Shown in pieces: positions 1 to 8,803 of a stretch of 64,000 nucleotides of DNA; within the stretch, counting starts at the first letter, position 1, and each line of letters opens with the position of its first letter. Position numbers and translations under genes: made by a program. The stretch lies in assembly GCA_964507045.1 (NCBI GenBank), contig CAZDOO010000005.1, forward strand, positions 1 through 64,000. The letters are read 5' to 3'. The notes beneath the pieces were generated by a model, which saw only the letters and a list, made by a program, of their open reading frames with translations, was not told the origin of the DNA and searched no databases. This DNA comes from UBA8199 sp964507045. Lineage in GTDB: Bacteria > Verrucomicrobiota > Verrucomicrobiia > Limisphaerales > UBA8199.

Positions 1-157
1 AGGAGACCTCTCCAGCCAAGCAGTATCGAATGCAACTTCATGTCGCAACGAACGCCAGAACTGAGCGACGCGGGCGGCCAAGCGCGTTCGCAGCAGCAAC
101 TGAGGTAGCCCGCGCGTGTTCGCTCCAGTGGTTTTGTAGGCCGCTCGTGCTCGAGGA

Positions 158-652
158 TCATTTCTTCTCGGACGAGGTGGTGCATAATAAGTTCCTTGCG
201 CCAACTCTTACCACCCGGAAACTGCCAAACCTCGGAGCGACCGCAACAACATAACGATACCCCGTCGATGGGCAAACACCTGAAGCAGACCAAGCCTTCC
301 AGTTCTCAACGGGCATAATGAGAGAGAGGTTCATAAGCCGAACAAGCCCGTCAAAGTCTCTGAGCTGAGCTTTTGTCACGTTGCGATGTGCGATCATGAA
401 CGTCGTTGAACCAGGCACATCTTGGCCGTCCACGGTAACGATCATTTCTTTGCCAGATGGATCGGTAACTCGCTCAATGGCGATGTGCTCTTGGAATATG
501 TGCGTCATTAAATTGTCTGGAAGCGGAGCATTCTCTGGTGCGCCTGACGCCAGCCACACATTGATTAACAAGGTTTCAAAGCCCGCAAAATGCATCGGCG
601 GTTCATGTGCAGGCTTTCCAAGAAGGCGCTGTATCCAATTTCCGAGTCCCAT
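158..652 (-). CDS. Unknown protein with N-terminal aromatic-basic tag
   Basis: This 164-residue protein matches no family I recognise. It starts with MGLGNWIQRLLGKP, a variant of the NWIRRLFGK-type tag seen at one end of at least eight other proteins of this cluster. The rest is mixed alpha/beta and soluble, with no signal peptide or membrane segment. The ATG is supported by the position of the tag. It is the last gene of the minus-strand cluster inside the window; the 157 bases beyond its stop show no gene. Confidence 0.6.
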   Translation of the reverse strand: MGLGNWIQRLLGKPAHEPPMHFAGFETLLINVWLASGAPENAPLPDNLMTHIFQEHIAIERVTDPSGKEMIVTVDGQDVPGSTTFMIAHRNVTKAQLRDFDGLVRLMNLSLIMPVENWKAWSASGVCPSTGYRYVVAVAPRFGSFRVVRVGARNLLCTTSSEKK

Positions 653-812
653 ATTGTCGAGTGTTGATTTATCAAGAATTGCTTGCGTCCAGCGGCCTAG
701 CGTAAAAGCAATGTATCCGCCGTGCCTGAAATGGGCAGCAGTGTCAAATGAGTCTCCGCATCCGGACTACATGATTTGTTCCTTTTCGTGTTGTTTACAT
801 TCACGATGTCAT

Positions 813-1130
813 TCAGTGTTTTAAGTGTTTCGACAGCTTCAGATAAAGACGGAACACCCCACGCGACTCTCGGATGGACAGGTGACCTTTCTGGTATTGC
901 CCGCAAATTTCGCAGAGTGATTTAGCCGCGTTTTGGCTGAGACTAGTGTCCATCACATACCGCATTAGGATGTGCAGGTGGTCCCCGGGTATTGCAGGAA
1001 ATTCCTTTATGAGCAGAGGCCCAGGCTGCATGGAGTCTTGAGCTATGGCCGATTTGGGAATGACGCCAAGGAGAACGCCACGTTCGCGACCAAATAATCG
1101 AAGGAACCAGTCGAAGAGTTTCAGTTTCAT
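813..1130 (-). CDS. Small unknown protein with N-terminal tag
   Basis: The product is a 105-residue protein of unknown function. I chose the ATG at 1130 because it places the tag KLFDWFLRLFGRERG at the very N-terminus, as in other cluster proteins. An upstream ATG at 1145 would add only five residues. Two cysteines form a C-x2-C pair near residue 77. No membrane segment or signal is visible beyond the amphipathic tag. Confidence 0.5.
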   Translation of the reverse strand: MKLKLFDWFLRLFGRERGVLLGVIPKSAIAQDSMQPGPLLIKEFPAIPGDHLHILMRYVMDTSLSQNAAKSLCEICGQYQKGHLSIRESRGVFRLYLKLSKHLKH

Positions 1131-1358
1131 AGGCTGTTCTTTCATTCTGGGGTATTTCTCAAGTTCAAAACGCTTGTGGGATGTTTCAAACGCATCCTTC
1201 AATTGATTCCTACACCATTCATCGTCCAAGTCTGCATGGCTTATGGAGAAATCACGCAGCGGAAGCCGACGCTACGGTTGGTTGTTTTCTGCTCTCGCGT
1301 TTCCGCCGGCATAACCTGCACTGTGGGCGCTTGGGGACTCATGATGCTGCAACCTTGT

Positions 1359-1991
1359 TCAACGCCCGAAAAGCCGGCCCAAAAACCCACTTCTCTTTCG
1401 ATCTGCGCGGTTGAACGTCGCGAACATGTCCAGAACATCGCCCCGACCGTTTGTGGTCGCTTGATCGAACGCGGAGGTGCCATTGTTGGACTTTGCGTTC
1501 ATGTCCGCGCCGCGGGCGACAAGTTCCTTGATGATAGCCAGTGTCTCATCCCTTTTATGCTCGTAATTGCTCAAGAGCACGGCCTGCAAAAGGGGCGTCA
1601 CGCCGTTTGGCCCCTTTAAATTCACATCGGCTCCGTGATCCAGCAGGAGTTTTACGGCCTCCAGTTTGTAGCCCCCCACGGCCCACTCAAGCGGGGCCTC
1701 GCCGCGGATTTGTTTTCCGTTAACATCGGCTCCGCCAGCAATTAATCGTTTCATCTCCGGAATGTTTCCATCCAAGGCGGCGCGGTGCAGATCATCGCTT
1801 GGTTTGGATAGTGCCGCGCGCTCCGCTTCCGGACTGACTTGATAGGTGTCAGAAATGAGTTGGCCGTCCAGCCGAATGCCGGTCAGACCAGAATTCCGTA
1901 GCCGGGCGATGGCTTCGTCTTTAGTAGCAGCTTCAACAGCACCGGACTCATGCCGGCCGCCCTTCATTTGCGCCGAATATCTGTAGTTCAT
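1359..1991 (-). CDS. Ankyrin-repeat protein with GspF-like N-terminus and C-terminal tag
   Basis: The 210-residue product has three parts. Residues 1-45 (YRYSAQMKGG..G.VEA.TKDEAIARLRNSGL) resemble the small beta domain that opens GspF/PilC secretion proteins; this is a pattern match only. Residues about 65-195 hold three to four ankyrin repeats with the usual G-ADVN turns. The protein ends in KRSGFLGRLFGR, the C-terminal form of the cluster tag. Ankyrin repeats bind partner proteins, so it is probably an adaptor. Nothing suggests catalysis. Confidence 0.75.
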   Translation of the reverse strand: MNYRYSAQMKGGRHESGAVEAATKDEAIARLRNSGLTGIRLDGQLISDTYQVSPEAERAALSKPSDDLHRAALDGNIPEMKRLIAGGADVNGKQIRGEAPLEWAVGGYKLEAVKLLLDHGADVNLKGPNGVTPLLQAVLLSNYEHKRDETLAIIKELVARGADMNAKSNNGTSAFDQATTNGRGDVLDMFATFNRADRKRSGFLGRLFGR

Positions 1992-2069
1992 TTTGTTTCT
2001 CTGGTTGTTCTTTTCGTGATGCAGGAGCTGGGTTTGGGTTATTGCGTTCCGTGGTGAACTCCGACTCTG

Positions 2070-2402
2070 TTACTTAACGAACGTGACTTTCTTGGTCCTC
2101 ACCTTGATGCCTTGTCTTGCCAGCTTCCTACGGAGTGAAATTCCGACCAGCCAACGACGGAACACGGAACACTCGTACCGAATAGATAGATCAATTCCAT
2201 CCGAGTCAACCGAACGTATCCCACCATAGGGGCGACCCATTCGAGTGAACAGCGCACGCTGGTTGTGGTAGAGCACCCCTTCGAGTACGGACTCGACCTG
2301 GGCCAGAAAGTGGTCCGGTGGCACACGCGTCCGGTTCGTGGCCGTGTGGTCCACCATGTGCGATGTCGGAACGCCGAACATTGCCTGCAATTGCTTGGTC
2401 AT
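2070..2402 (-). CDS. Unknown basic small protein
   Basis: This 110-residue soluble protein has a basic C-terminus (RRKLARQGIKVRTKKVTF). I chose the ATG at 2402; the same frame extends six codons to a TTG at 2420. Residues VFRRWLVGISLRRKL near the C-terminus are an internal aromatic-basic stretch that loosely resembles the cluster tag. No family is recognised. Confidence 0.45.
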   Translation of the reverse strand: MTKQLQAMFGVPTSHMVDHTATNRTRVPPDHFLAQVESVLEGVLYHNQRALFTRMGRPYGGIRSVDSDGIDLSIRYECSVFRRWLVGISLRRKLARQGIKVRTKKVTFVK

Positions 2403-2465
2403 ATCATTGGCCCGGATCAAGCATGGATGTGCTCGCGAGGTGCTCGTTAGCTCGCATGCAGATAA

Positions 2466-2768
2466 TCATGATATCAGTATGTTGATTACACCGAATAGAA
2501 TCGCGGTGCCCGCGACGATTGAAACGACCCCACCCCACAGCATGAACGTGTTCAGAGTGAATATCCACATGCCTCCCCTGGCAAGCGCCAAAAGTTTCCT
2601 GTCGGCTTCGTGCCGGGAAATCTGTCCGCTCATGGCCTCGATCATTACGGGCATGCCTCGCTCTTGCAACCGGTCGGCGACCCGCTTTCTTATCGATTTG
2701 CGGATGGTTATCGCTAGGAGTCCGAAAACTATCAGGACATAGGGTAAATAGGGCATGGCGAATTTCAT
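2466..2768 (-). CDS. Small two-helix membrane protein
   Basis: The 100-residue product has a hydrophobic helix at about residues 7-23 (YVLIVFGLLAI) and another at about 70-98 (MWIFTLNTFMLWGGVVSIVAGTA region). A charged cytoplasmic-looking loop of about 45 residues with RKSIRKR lies between them. It is likely an integral membrane protein with both ends on the same side. The function is unknown. It is one of three membrane proteins in the cluster, with the rhomboid and the zinc-ribbon protein. Confidence 0.55.
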   Translation of the reverse strand: MKFAMPYLPYVLIVFGLLAITIRKSIRKRVADRLQERGMPVMIEAMSGQISRHEADRKLLALARGGMWIFTLNTFMLWGGVVSIVAGTAILFGVINILIS

Positions 2769-2871
2769 GGTCGTTCTTTCGCTTGTTTTGCGTTGTTTGC
2801 TTACATCGTTCCAACCAAGGAAGGCTTGCGTTCGCCTCGGCGACCCGCTCTGCTTCCAGGCTGCTTCCGAA

Positions 2872-3186
2872 TCAGTGGGGGAAGACTGCGCACATTTCTT
2901 CGAGGATTCTTACGGCGTCGGATAATGTGCCCGAATTGCCAGGGTCGCCCTCGACCATAGATATGAGGTGTGAGAGCTTCGAACCGCCTGCCATTCGCCT
3001 GGCCGCAGCCAGTTGGGGGCGCATCTCAGCAAGTATCTCTGCTTGTTTACTTGGCGGCTCATCGCACGCTGAGACGAGCGTGTCGGCGCGCTTGTCGAGG
3101 TTTTCGCGAAACGCACGTTCCATCATTCCCGATGGCATTGGGATGGCTGCGAGTTTGGCGCGAAGGCTCTGAAGTGTTGCTTTCAT
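2872..3186 (-). CDS. Small helical protein of unknown function
   Basis: This 104-residue protein is predicted all-alpha from its composition, being rich in Ala, Leu, Arg and Glu. It carries no recognised motif, signal or membrane segment and lacks the terminal tag. The ATG follows an A-rich leader without a clear Shine-Dalgarno site. A weak copy of the cluster promoter-like motif lies 200 bases upstream. Confidence 0.45.
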   Translation of the reverse strand: MKATLQSLRAKLAAIPMPSGMMERAFRENLDKRADTLVSACDEPPSKQAEILAEMRPQLAAARRMAGGSKLSHLISMVEGDPGNSGTLSDAVRILEEMCAVFPH

Positions 3187-3389
3187 TTTATTCTATTTGG
3201 TTCGTTGTGGTTACATGTGACCGGACTGCCGAACGGTGTAAACTTCCGCAAGTCTCATGTGCTCTTCCTCGCGAGTCGTATCGCCGTGCCGCAGCCATTC
3301 TCCGTTTTGTCGTTTCTTTCTTCATGACCGTCACTTGCTTAATTCTATCGAAATTCGTCTCTTCTGCCGATTACTGCATCCACCTACCA

Positions 3390-3416
3390 CTACACGTTTA
3401 ACTATTTGCGCTCCAA
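3390..3416 (-). promoter_or_regulatory. Weak copy of the two-block promoter-like motif
   Basis: On the minus strand the CGTGTAG block is exact, but the upstream block (TTGGAGCGC against TGCAGCATC) is degenerate and its best register is shifted by one base. It lies about 200 bases before the gene starting at 3186. It is listed because its downstream block matches the three better copies. Confidence 0.25.
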
Positions 3417-4499
3417 GAGCGTGATGATGTCTGTGCGACGTTGAGCTTTCGCATGGTCTAAGGCTGTTCGTCCAAGCAGGTCGCGGGAATGAATGTTCGA
3501 ACCATGCCTGAGGAGGAGGTCAACCATACGCTCGTCGCCTTCCACGGCAGCACCGATCAGGGGCGTGACTTTGGCCATGAAATCGTGACAGTTAACATCG
3601 GCGCCGTGGCAAAGAAGCGCCTCCGCGACCTCAAGGTGGTGTTTCTCCACAGCACGCATCAAAGCAGTCAACCCAAAATCATCCTCAGCGTTAACGTCAA
3701 CACCGGCTTGTATTAGGCACAACACTAGTTCTTTCTGACCGGTCCTTGCTGCGTGGGTAAGCGCTGACCAGCCTTTTCTATCCTTTGCGTTTACTGCGGC
3801 GCCACGTTCTATCAGGCGTTTTACGAGTAATGGATTACCACTGGCAACTGCAAAATGTAGTGCAGTTACTCCATCCTTTGTTGGGAGGTCAACGTTCTTG
3901 GTTAGAGCCAAGACCTTGTCCAGAAGTTGTGAACGTGAACACATTATTGCAACGTGTAAAGGTGTCCCGTCTGGATCAGCGACCACGTCCACATCTACAC
4001 CGGCGTTCAGGAGAATATCTGCGACACCAACGAACCCATTCTTGATCGCCAAATGCAATGGGGTGACACCTTTCTCATTTCTCGCTGCTAGATCAGTCCC
4101 TCTTTGCAGAAGCAGCCCAAAGAGCGCATCAACCGACTCCCTGTTCTGCAAAGACGCAGACAGTAGCAAGTGCAGCATACCATCTCCGACAGGAGTCTTT
4201 ATGCGGTGATCTGCACCGACATTAAGGAGACAGTCAGTTGCGTTTCGATCTAGGCGCTGGACCGCGTAGTGCAACGCGGTCATTCCCTTTTGGTCACGAG
4301 CGTCTAACTCCGCGCCGTGAGATGCGAGAATCGAGATTAGCCCTGCATGGCCGAAGCGAACCGCCACATGTAGCGGACGCTCGCCTGCCGTGTTGGCTTC
4401 ATTGGGGTCCAGTTTCCGCTTCCACCAGGAGCCGCGAAGTAGCTTAGTGACCTTTTTGGGGTTGTTCTCTTGCACGGCAGCGTGAATTGTGTTCTTCAT
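3402..4499 (-). CDS. Ankyrin-repeat protein, about nine repeats
   Basis: The 365-residue product is almost entirely ankyrin repeats (TPLHxA..G....V..LL..GADV pattern), with about nine to ten units from residue 30 to the end. The ATG at 4499 has GAGGAC seven bases upstream, so I preferred it to the in-frame upstream start at 4514. It ends at ITLLERK without the C-terminal tag; an internal SWWKRKL near residue 24 is the closest match. It is likely a protein-binding scaffold. A good copy of the two-block promoter-like motif lies 124 bases upstream. Confidence 0.85.
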   Translation of the reverse strand: MKNTIHAAVQENNPKKVTKLLRGSWWKRKLDPNEANTAGERPLHVAVRFGHAGLISILASHGAELDARDQKGMTALHYAVQRLDRNATDCLLNVGADHRIKTPVGDGMLHLLLSASLQNRESVDALFGLLLQRGTDLAARNEKGVTPLHLAIKNGFVGVADILLNAGVDVDVVADPDGTPLHVAIMCSRSQLLDKVLALTKNVDLPTKDGVTALHFAVASGNPLLVKRLIERGAAVNAKDRKGWSALTHAARTGQKELVLCLIQAGVDVNAEDDFGLTALMRAVEKHHLEVAEALLCHGADVNCHDFMAKVTPLIGAAVEGDERMVDLLLRHGSNIHSRDLLGRTALDHAKAQRRTDIITLLERK

Positions 4500-4622
4500 G
4501 TTATTTGTCCTCAATCTACGTGGAGCACTTAGTTATCCACTGCTGCGCGAATGAACGCACAGAGAGTTCTTGATTTTATTGTCATCTGTTTGTTTCTACC
4601 CGACATCTGCTTCTGTCTACTA

Positions 4623-4649
4623 CTACACGGTAATTCTGTTGATGCTGCA
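4623..4649 (-). promoter_or_regulatory. Two-block promoter-like motif, copy 1
   Basis: Read on the minus strand this is TGCAGCATC, an 11-base spacer, then CGTGTAG. The same blocks with the same spacer occur at 10311-10337, and with a two-base change at 21129-21155. Each copy lies in an intergenic gap upstream of a cluster gene. A CGT-starting minus-10 is typical of ECF sigma promoters, and the cluster encodes an ECF factor. That link is inference. Confidence 0.5.
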
Positions 4650-4654
4650 TGACC

Positions 4655-6505
4655 TCATACAGAAACGGCGCATCGAAATCCGATGCGGTCAACTCGGCTG
4701 CCTCCGCGGTAGGCCCAGCGGGATGCTGCCCGCAGGTAAAACGGGTGGTCCGCCCAAGCCCCGCCTCGACAGCGTTTGACGTACGGCGCGTCATCAGCGT
4801 TGATGCCGGGGTCGGGTTGTCCGTCATAGCAGTGAGCATGATGCCCCGATTCGCACCATTCATGCACATTGCCGACCATATCCATTACGCCCAGGGCGCT
4901 GGCGCCTTGAGGATACGCATAAACCCTCGTCATCAACTCGTAGCTATTGGCCTCCTGTGGATCAAGGGCGTCCAGCTTGCGAAACTCTTGAAACCACGTG
5001 TGCGCAAGATCTGGAAAGACCGGAGGAAAAGTGCGTCCAGAAACCCGCTCTGCCGAGTTCGCTCGGTCTCTATCCCAATCATCGCCCCAGGGGAAAATGT
5101 GACACCGGTCGGTCTTTGGATCCCATCGTGCCGCCTTTTCCCACTCGGCTTCCGTAGGCAAGCGCTTTCCCGCCCATGCGGCATAAGCGCGAGCATCGTC
5201 AAAAGTGACCATGATGACCGGATAATCGTCCTGGCCGGCGGGGTATGTCCGCTCAACGGGATCCCAGTCAAACGGCCTTGACCAGGCCGCGCCGGCTTGT
5301 GGAACGGGATACTCTTTCACTTCATCCAAGAAGCGTTTGTAGCGGGCATTGGTGACAGGATACTTGTCGATCAGGAAGGCACCGGTCGTCGCGTGGTGCT
5401 CCGGCATCTCGGCCCGCAGGCCCTTGTTACAGCCCATCAGGAATTGGCCTGCCGGAACATAGACGACCTCGGCGCCGTCCTTGGGCCAAATCCAGACAGT
5501 GCCGGGCTTTGCGCTTGCCGTGAACAAATGCCTAGTGGTGAGGAGCGCCGGGCGCTTGTCAATGGCCACAACCTTTTGTGCGGCCTGTCTCGTAATCTCC
5601 GGGCTGACAAAGCTGACCGCTGTGCCTGGGGCCACCAGCCGCGGGGGTTGTTGCTGTTTGATGCGCTCCAGCGCCTGGACGAACTCCGCGGCAGAGGCGA
5701 ACCGGCGTGCCTTCTCTTTCTGGAGCGATCGCTCAATGACCGTACCCAACTCGGCGGGCGCGGAAGGAAGGACTCTTCGGAGAGGGATTAAGCGGCAGTC
5801 GACAATGGCCTGGGCCATCACTAGGGGATGGCCGCGCAGGGGCGTCTCGACGTGCAGACGACCTGTCAGCATGAAGAAGAGCGTTGCGCCCAGCGCGAAC
5901 ACATCGCTTTGCACGGAGCAATCCGCATTGGTGATCACCTCCGGGGCCATCCAAAGCAAGGTGCCAGGCTGAGATCCCGGTTGGGTAAGCAGCGTGGTGG
6001 ATTCCTCCACCCCACCCAGATGGACAATCCCGAGGTCGCCGATTTTGGCACAGCTGCGGTCGCCGCCGGTGAACATGATATTGTCCGGCTTGATGTCGCG
6101 GTGGATGAATTTGCGCTCGTGCTCATGCAAGGCCTGCAGGGCGTTGCCCAGGTCGATCGCCTGCCGCAGCGCGTCAGGCCATTGGATGGGCCCGCTGTCC
6201 TCGATTCGGTTCCTTACATTCCCGCCGGACATGAACTCCATGACGATAAAACCGTCGCCAGATGAATAACCGGCGTCGTGGACGATTACCAGATGCGGAT
6301 GATTGACGGACGCGCTGGCGATGATCTCGTTTTGAAAACGGCGCTTGTTATGGGGGTGAGCATCCAGGAAGCTGCCGGGGATAACCTTGATGGCTACGAT
6401 ACGCTGCAGGGTGGTGTCGAACGCCTGGTACACCTCACCAAACCCGCCTTTTCCGAGCAGGGCGATTATCTTATACCGGTTCTGAAACAATTCGCCAATC
6501 GTCAT
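4655..6505 (-). CDS. Ser/Thr protein kinase fused to an FGE-fold domain
   Basis: The 616-residue protein opens with a Hanks-type kinase domain: glycine loop GKGGFG at 19-23, catalytic lysine AIK at 40, HRDIKPDN at 135-142 and DLG at 157. From about residue 350 to the end there is a formylglycine-generating-enzyme fold (PAGQFLMG, RLPTEAEWEKAAR, GNVHEWC, GFRC). The last part lacks the paired cysteines of true FGE, so it is probably a binding domain. There is no transmembrane segment between the domains. I chose the ATG at 6505 (MTIGELFQNRY), which starts just before the kinase fold; the longer frame adds 17 unlikely residues. Kinase plus FGE-fold fusions are common in Verrucomicrobia and Planctomycetes. 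Confidence 0.92.
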   Translation of the reverse strand: MTIGELFQNRYKIIALLGKGGFGEVYQAFDTTLQRIVAIKVIPGSFLDAHPHNKRRFQNEIIASASVNHPHLVIVHDAGYSSGDGFIVMEFMSGGNVRNRIEDSGPIQWPDALRQAIDLGNALQALHEHERKFIHRDIKPDNIMFTGGDRSCAKIGDLGIVHLGGVEESTTLLTQPGSQPGTLLWMAPEVITNADCSVQSDVFALGATLFFMLTGRLHVETPLRGHPLVMAQAIVDCRLIPLRRVLPSAPAELGTVIERSLQKEKARRFASAAEFVQALERIKQQQPPRLVAPGTAVSFVSPEITRQAAQKVVAIDKRPALLTTRHLFTASAKPGTVWIWPKDGAEVVYVPAGQFLMGCNKGLRAEMPEHHATTGAFLIDKYPVTNARYKRFLDEVKEYPVPQAGAAWSRPFDWDPVERTYPAGQDDYPVIMVTFDDARAYAAWAGKRLPTEAEWEKAARWDPKTDRCHIFPWGDDWDRDRANSAERVSGRTFPPVFPDLAHTWFQEFRKLDALDPQEANSYELMTRVYAYPQGASALGVMDMVGNVHEWCESGHHAHCYDGQPDPGINADDAPYVKRCRGGAWADHPFYLRAASRWAYRGGSRVDRIGFRCAVSV

Positions 6506-6581
6506 GTGCTTCCCGAGCAGATTCCTATCGTTTGTCGCGCATCCTGGCAAGCCCACGGTTTAGCCGTTGCGCGATGTGGCT

Positions 6582-7298
6582 TTACAGTTCTCTTGGTATG
6601 TTGTCATGAATTCGCGCTGCGGGTTTAGGCCGTATTGCCGGCCGGAAAGGAATTGCCTGCGGTATACTGCGGGCGTCCGCCCACGAGGTTATCCGCAGAT
6701 AGAGGAAAGCCACCACGGCGCCGGCGAGGTGGGCCGCATGGGCGACACCGCCGCCCTCGGGCGAAATCGTCAGGTAAAGTTCCACCGCGCCCAGGAGCAG
6801 CACGGCATACTTCATCTTGATGGGGAAGAAGGCGAAGATGGCCACGATGCTATTCGGGAAATAGACCGCCTGAGCCACAAGGATCCCGAAGATCACTCCG
6901 GAATAGCCGACGACCACCTGAGCGGAGTGCCAGTTGCAGGCCAGAAACCCGGCCATCCCGGCTGCCGCGCACAGCACCGAGAACAGGATGTAGCGGGCGC
7001 GGCCGAGCCGGTTTTCCACCTCCGGCCCCAGCATCCAGAGCGCCAGCATGTTGAACAGGAGATGGGTGATATTCGCGTGGAGCAGGGGCGCGGTCAGAGG
7101 CTCGAACAGGAACTTGCGCTGGAATATTCCGGCGTAGGAAAGCCCGAGGACCGAGACGGCTTCCCGCCGAGGCACGATCCTCAGAATGTCCAGCGCCGTC
7201 ACGGCAAGAAAGAGCGCGGTGCAGACCCAAACGATTGCGAGGGAGACGCTTCCCTGGGAGCGTTGCCACATAAAGCGGAGTGCCAAGCGAAAGTTCAT
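6582..7298 (-). CDS. Rhomboid family intramembrane serine protease
   Basis: The 238-residue polytopic membrane protein carries the rhomboid signature. It has HxxHLLFNM in the second helix, the catalytic serine in GYSGVIFG, and the catalytic histidine in HAAHLAG. About six to seven hydrophobic helices are visible. Rhomboids cleave substrates inside the membrane. In this cluster a substrate could be one of the small membrane proteins, but that is a guess. It lies 76 bases upstream of the kinase gene on the same strand. Confidence 0.9.
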   Translation of the reverse strand: MNFRLALRFMWQRSQGSVSLAIVWVCTALFLAVTALDILRIVPRREAVSVLGLSYAGIFQRKFLFEPLTAPLLHANITHLLFNMLALWMLGPEVENRLGRARYILFSVLCAAAGMAGFLACNWHSAQVVVGYSGVIFGILVAQAVYFPNSIVAIFAFFPIKMKYAVLLLGAVELYLTISPEGGGVAHAAHLAGAVVAFLYLRITSWADARSIPQAIPFRPAIRPKPAARIHDNIPREL

Positions 7299-7383
7299 TT
7301 CTCAGTTCATCAGGGGCCCGGTCCTGCCTGTTGCTGGCGTGCTCGTCGGATGGTTGGGCATACAATTCAGTTCTTTTATCCGA

Positions 7384-7650
7384 TCACTTCAGCAATTGCC
7401 AAAGCAAGACGCCGACAACAGCGCCGGCGATTGCGACATACGCAGCAACAAATTCCCAGAAGAGCCGCCGCTGGGACCATGGTCGCCATACGAATTTGCA
7501 TCGGTAACAGGACTCTTCCGCGTTAGGATCATAGCGCCTGGTGTTTCCACTGAAACAACGCGGACACCGGCCCGCCGGCGGCTCCGGTGGACGGATGAAG
7601 TTTCCTCGCTGCATCACATAGGTAAGTCGTCCTCCTCGAACATCTGCCAT
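7384..7650 (-). CDS. Zinc-ribbon protein with C-terminal membrane anchor
   Basis: The 88-residue product has a four-cysteine ribbon (C-P-R-C at about 29-32, C-x2-C at about 48-51) followed by RPWSQRRLFWEF and one hydrophobic helix running to the C-terminus. It is therefore a tail-anchored protein with a cytoplasmic zinc ribbon. The RRLFW stretch before the helix resembles the cluster tag. The ATG at 7650 is supported by GAGGTGA five bases upstream. It is followed by the rhomboid gene, so it could be a rhomboid substrate; this is inference. Confidence 0.6.
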   Translation of the reverse strand: MADVRGGRLTYVMQRGNFIRPPEPPAGRCPRCFSGNTRRYDPNAEESCYRCKFVWRPWSQRRLFWEFVAAYVAIAGAVVGVLLWQLLK

Positions 7651-7843
7651 ATAGTCACCTCAGTTGAATTTAGTCAGTTAATCTATTCCAGAGTAAAGCG
7701 GTTCATTGGCTGTTGGCTCCGGCGATCAGCAACAGTTCAAGAGCGGCGGCCCTTCCACACATTGGCATATCTCGCGGTCCGTGATTTGTATATGCGGGGC
7801 CGATTCCGTTTCGGGCCAAACAGATGGCAAGCACCACTTTGGC

Positions 7844-8245
7844 TCACCCCGCTACGTCGGTTATCTCTATTACTGGCCGTGTAGAGCCGCGCATAGCATA
7901 TAGAACAACGACTGCGCTCATACAGCCATTGATCTCGGCCCTCCTGCCCATGGCGCCGATTCTCGTGACAGTTATCTCGCCTGTCACGGCTGTGCGGGCG
8001 GTCAGAATGTAAAGTGGGCTCTGCCCCTCCGTATAGCACTGCATGTCAAATCGCTCTCCGTCAACGGTGCCGGTAACACTAATCTCGAAACCCAACTTTA
8101 GACCTTCAGGCGGGAGCAGAACGGCAAGTGCAACCGGTCCACTAAAGCGGGCGCCCATTTGTCTGGCCATAGCTTCGGCCGGCTCTCCCAGGGTTATGAG
8201 GAATTTCTTGTTACTGCCTTCACTTTCCGGTGGTATCTGCGTCAT
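7844..8245 (-). CDS. Small beta-rich protein, paralogue of the 16.6-kb gene
   Basis: The 133-residue product is related to the 125-residue protein at 16614-16991. Both share a GEEARQLA/GEPAEAMA start, a LLPPEGL/LIPPGLP centre, an F-x-G-T-x-[ND]-G segment and an EIT[DE]V end. No known family is recognised. In both places it follows a 71-residue protein and a tag-ending helical protein in the same order, so the three genes form a duplicated module. Confidence 0.6.
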   Translation of the reverse strand: MTQIPPESEGSNKKFLITLGEPAEAMARQMGARFSGPVALAVLLPPEGLKLGFEISVTGTVDGERFDMQCYTEGQSPLYILTARTAVTGEITVTRIGAMGRRAEINGCMSAVVVLYAMRGSTRPVIEITDVAG

Positions 8246-8383
8246 TTTATTTTCGCTGGTTTACTGAGTTTCCTATTCCTGCCGCGGCGGTCGGCCTTAG
8301 CTTCGCCTTGGAATTCTTGCGCTACGGTTAAGGGATGGCCAACTCACGTGCATTCATCCGCTTTCCTAAATGTGCTTCACGAG

Positions 8384-8734
8384 TCACTTCCAGAATTGGT
8401 ACCATCTTCTGGCGCCACGCGTGGCTAACACAACGGCGCGCCTGATCAGGACAACAGCCTCGTCCTGGATGCCAAGCAACTCCTCGGCCCGGTTGATGTC
8501 GGATGCGACCTCTTTCAGCACCGGGCTTAGGTCCGTGCTGGTTTCAGCCGCCCGATCAATCTTTGCGGCTGCATGCACGAGGGACTCATACATCAATGAG
8601 CGCTCGATAGCTGGGTCAAGGTTAACGCTCAGAAGCGCGCCGTAGGAGATGGGACCGGTTTGTCTTGCGACCGCCAATGCAATGCCAGCGATATGCCTTC
8701 TGATTTCACACAATTCATGATATTCTGGATGCAT
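8384..8734 (-). CDS. Helical small protein ending in the tag RRWYQFWK
   Basis: The 116-residue product is predicted largely helical and ends in GARRWYQFWK, nearly identical to the end of the ankyrin protein at 10418. AGGAG lies ten bases before the ATG at 8734; a TTG two codons upstream is an alternative. It is the middle member of the second copy of the duplicated module and corresponds by position to the WWRRLFRK-ending protein at 17059. Confidence 0.6.
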   Translation of the reverse strand: MHPEYHELCEIRRHIAGIALAVARQTGPISYGALLSVNLDPAIERSLMYESLVHAAAKIDRAAETSTDLSPVLKEVASDINRAEELLGIQDEAVVLIRRAVVLATRGARRWYQFWK

Positions 8735-8803
8735 CTGCAAGTGTCTCCTGATTTAACACGCTGTTTCCTGGCCGGTCGCTTCCGTACGATGGTGCGCGAT
8801 CTA

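Noticed and set aside
1270..8325. AACCGTAG(C)G near 1270 and 8320 as further promoter copies
   Set aside because: They lack the upstream TGCAGCATC block at the right spacing, so the similarity is too short to count.
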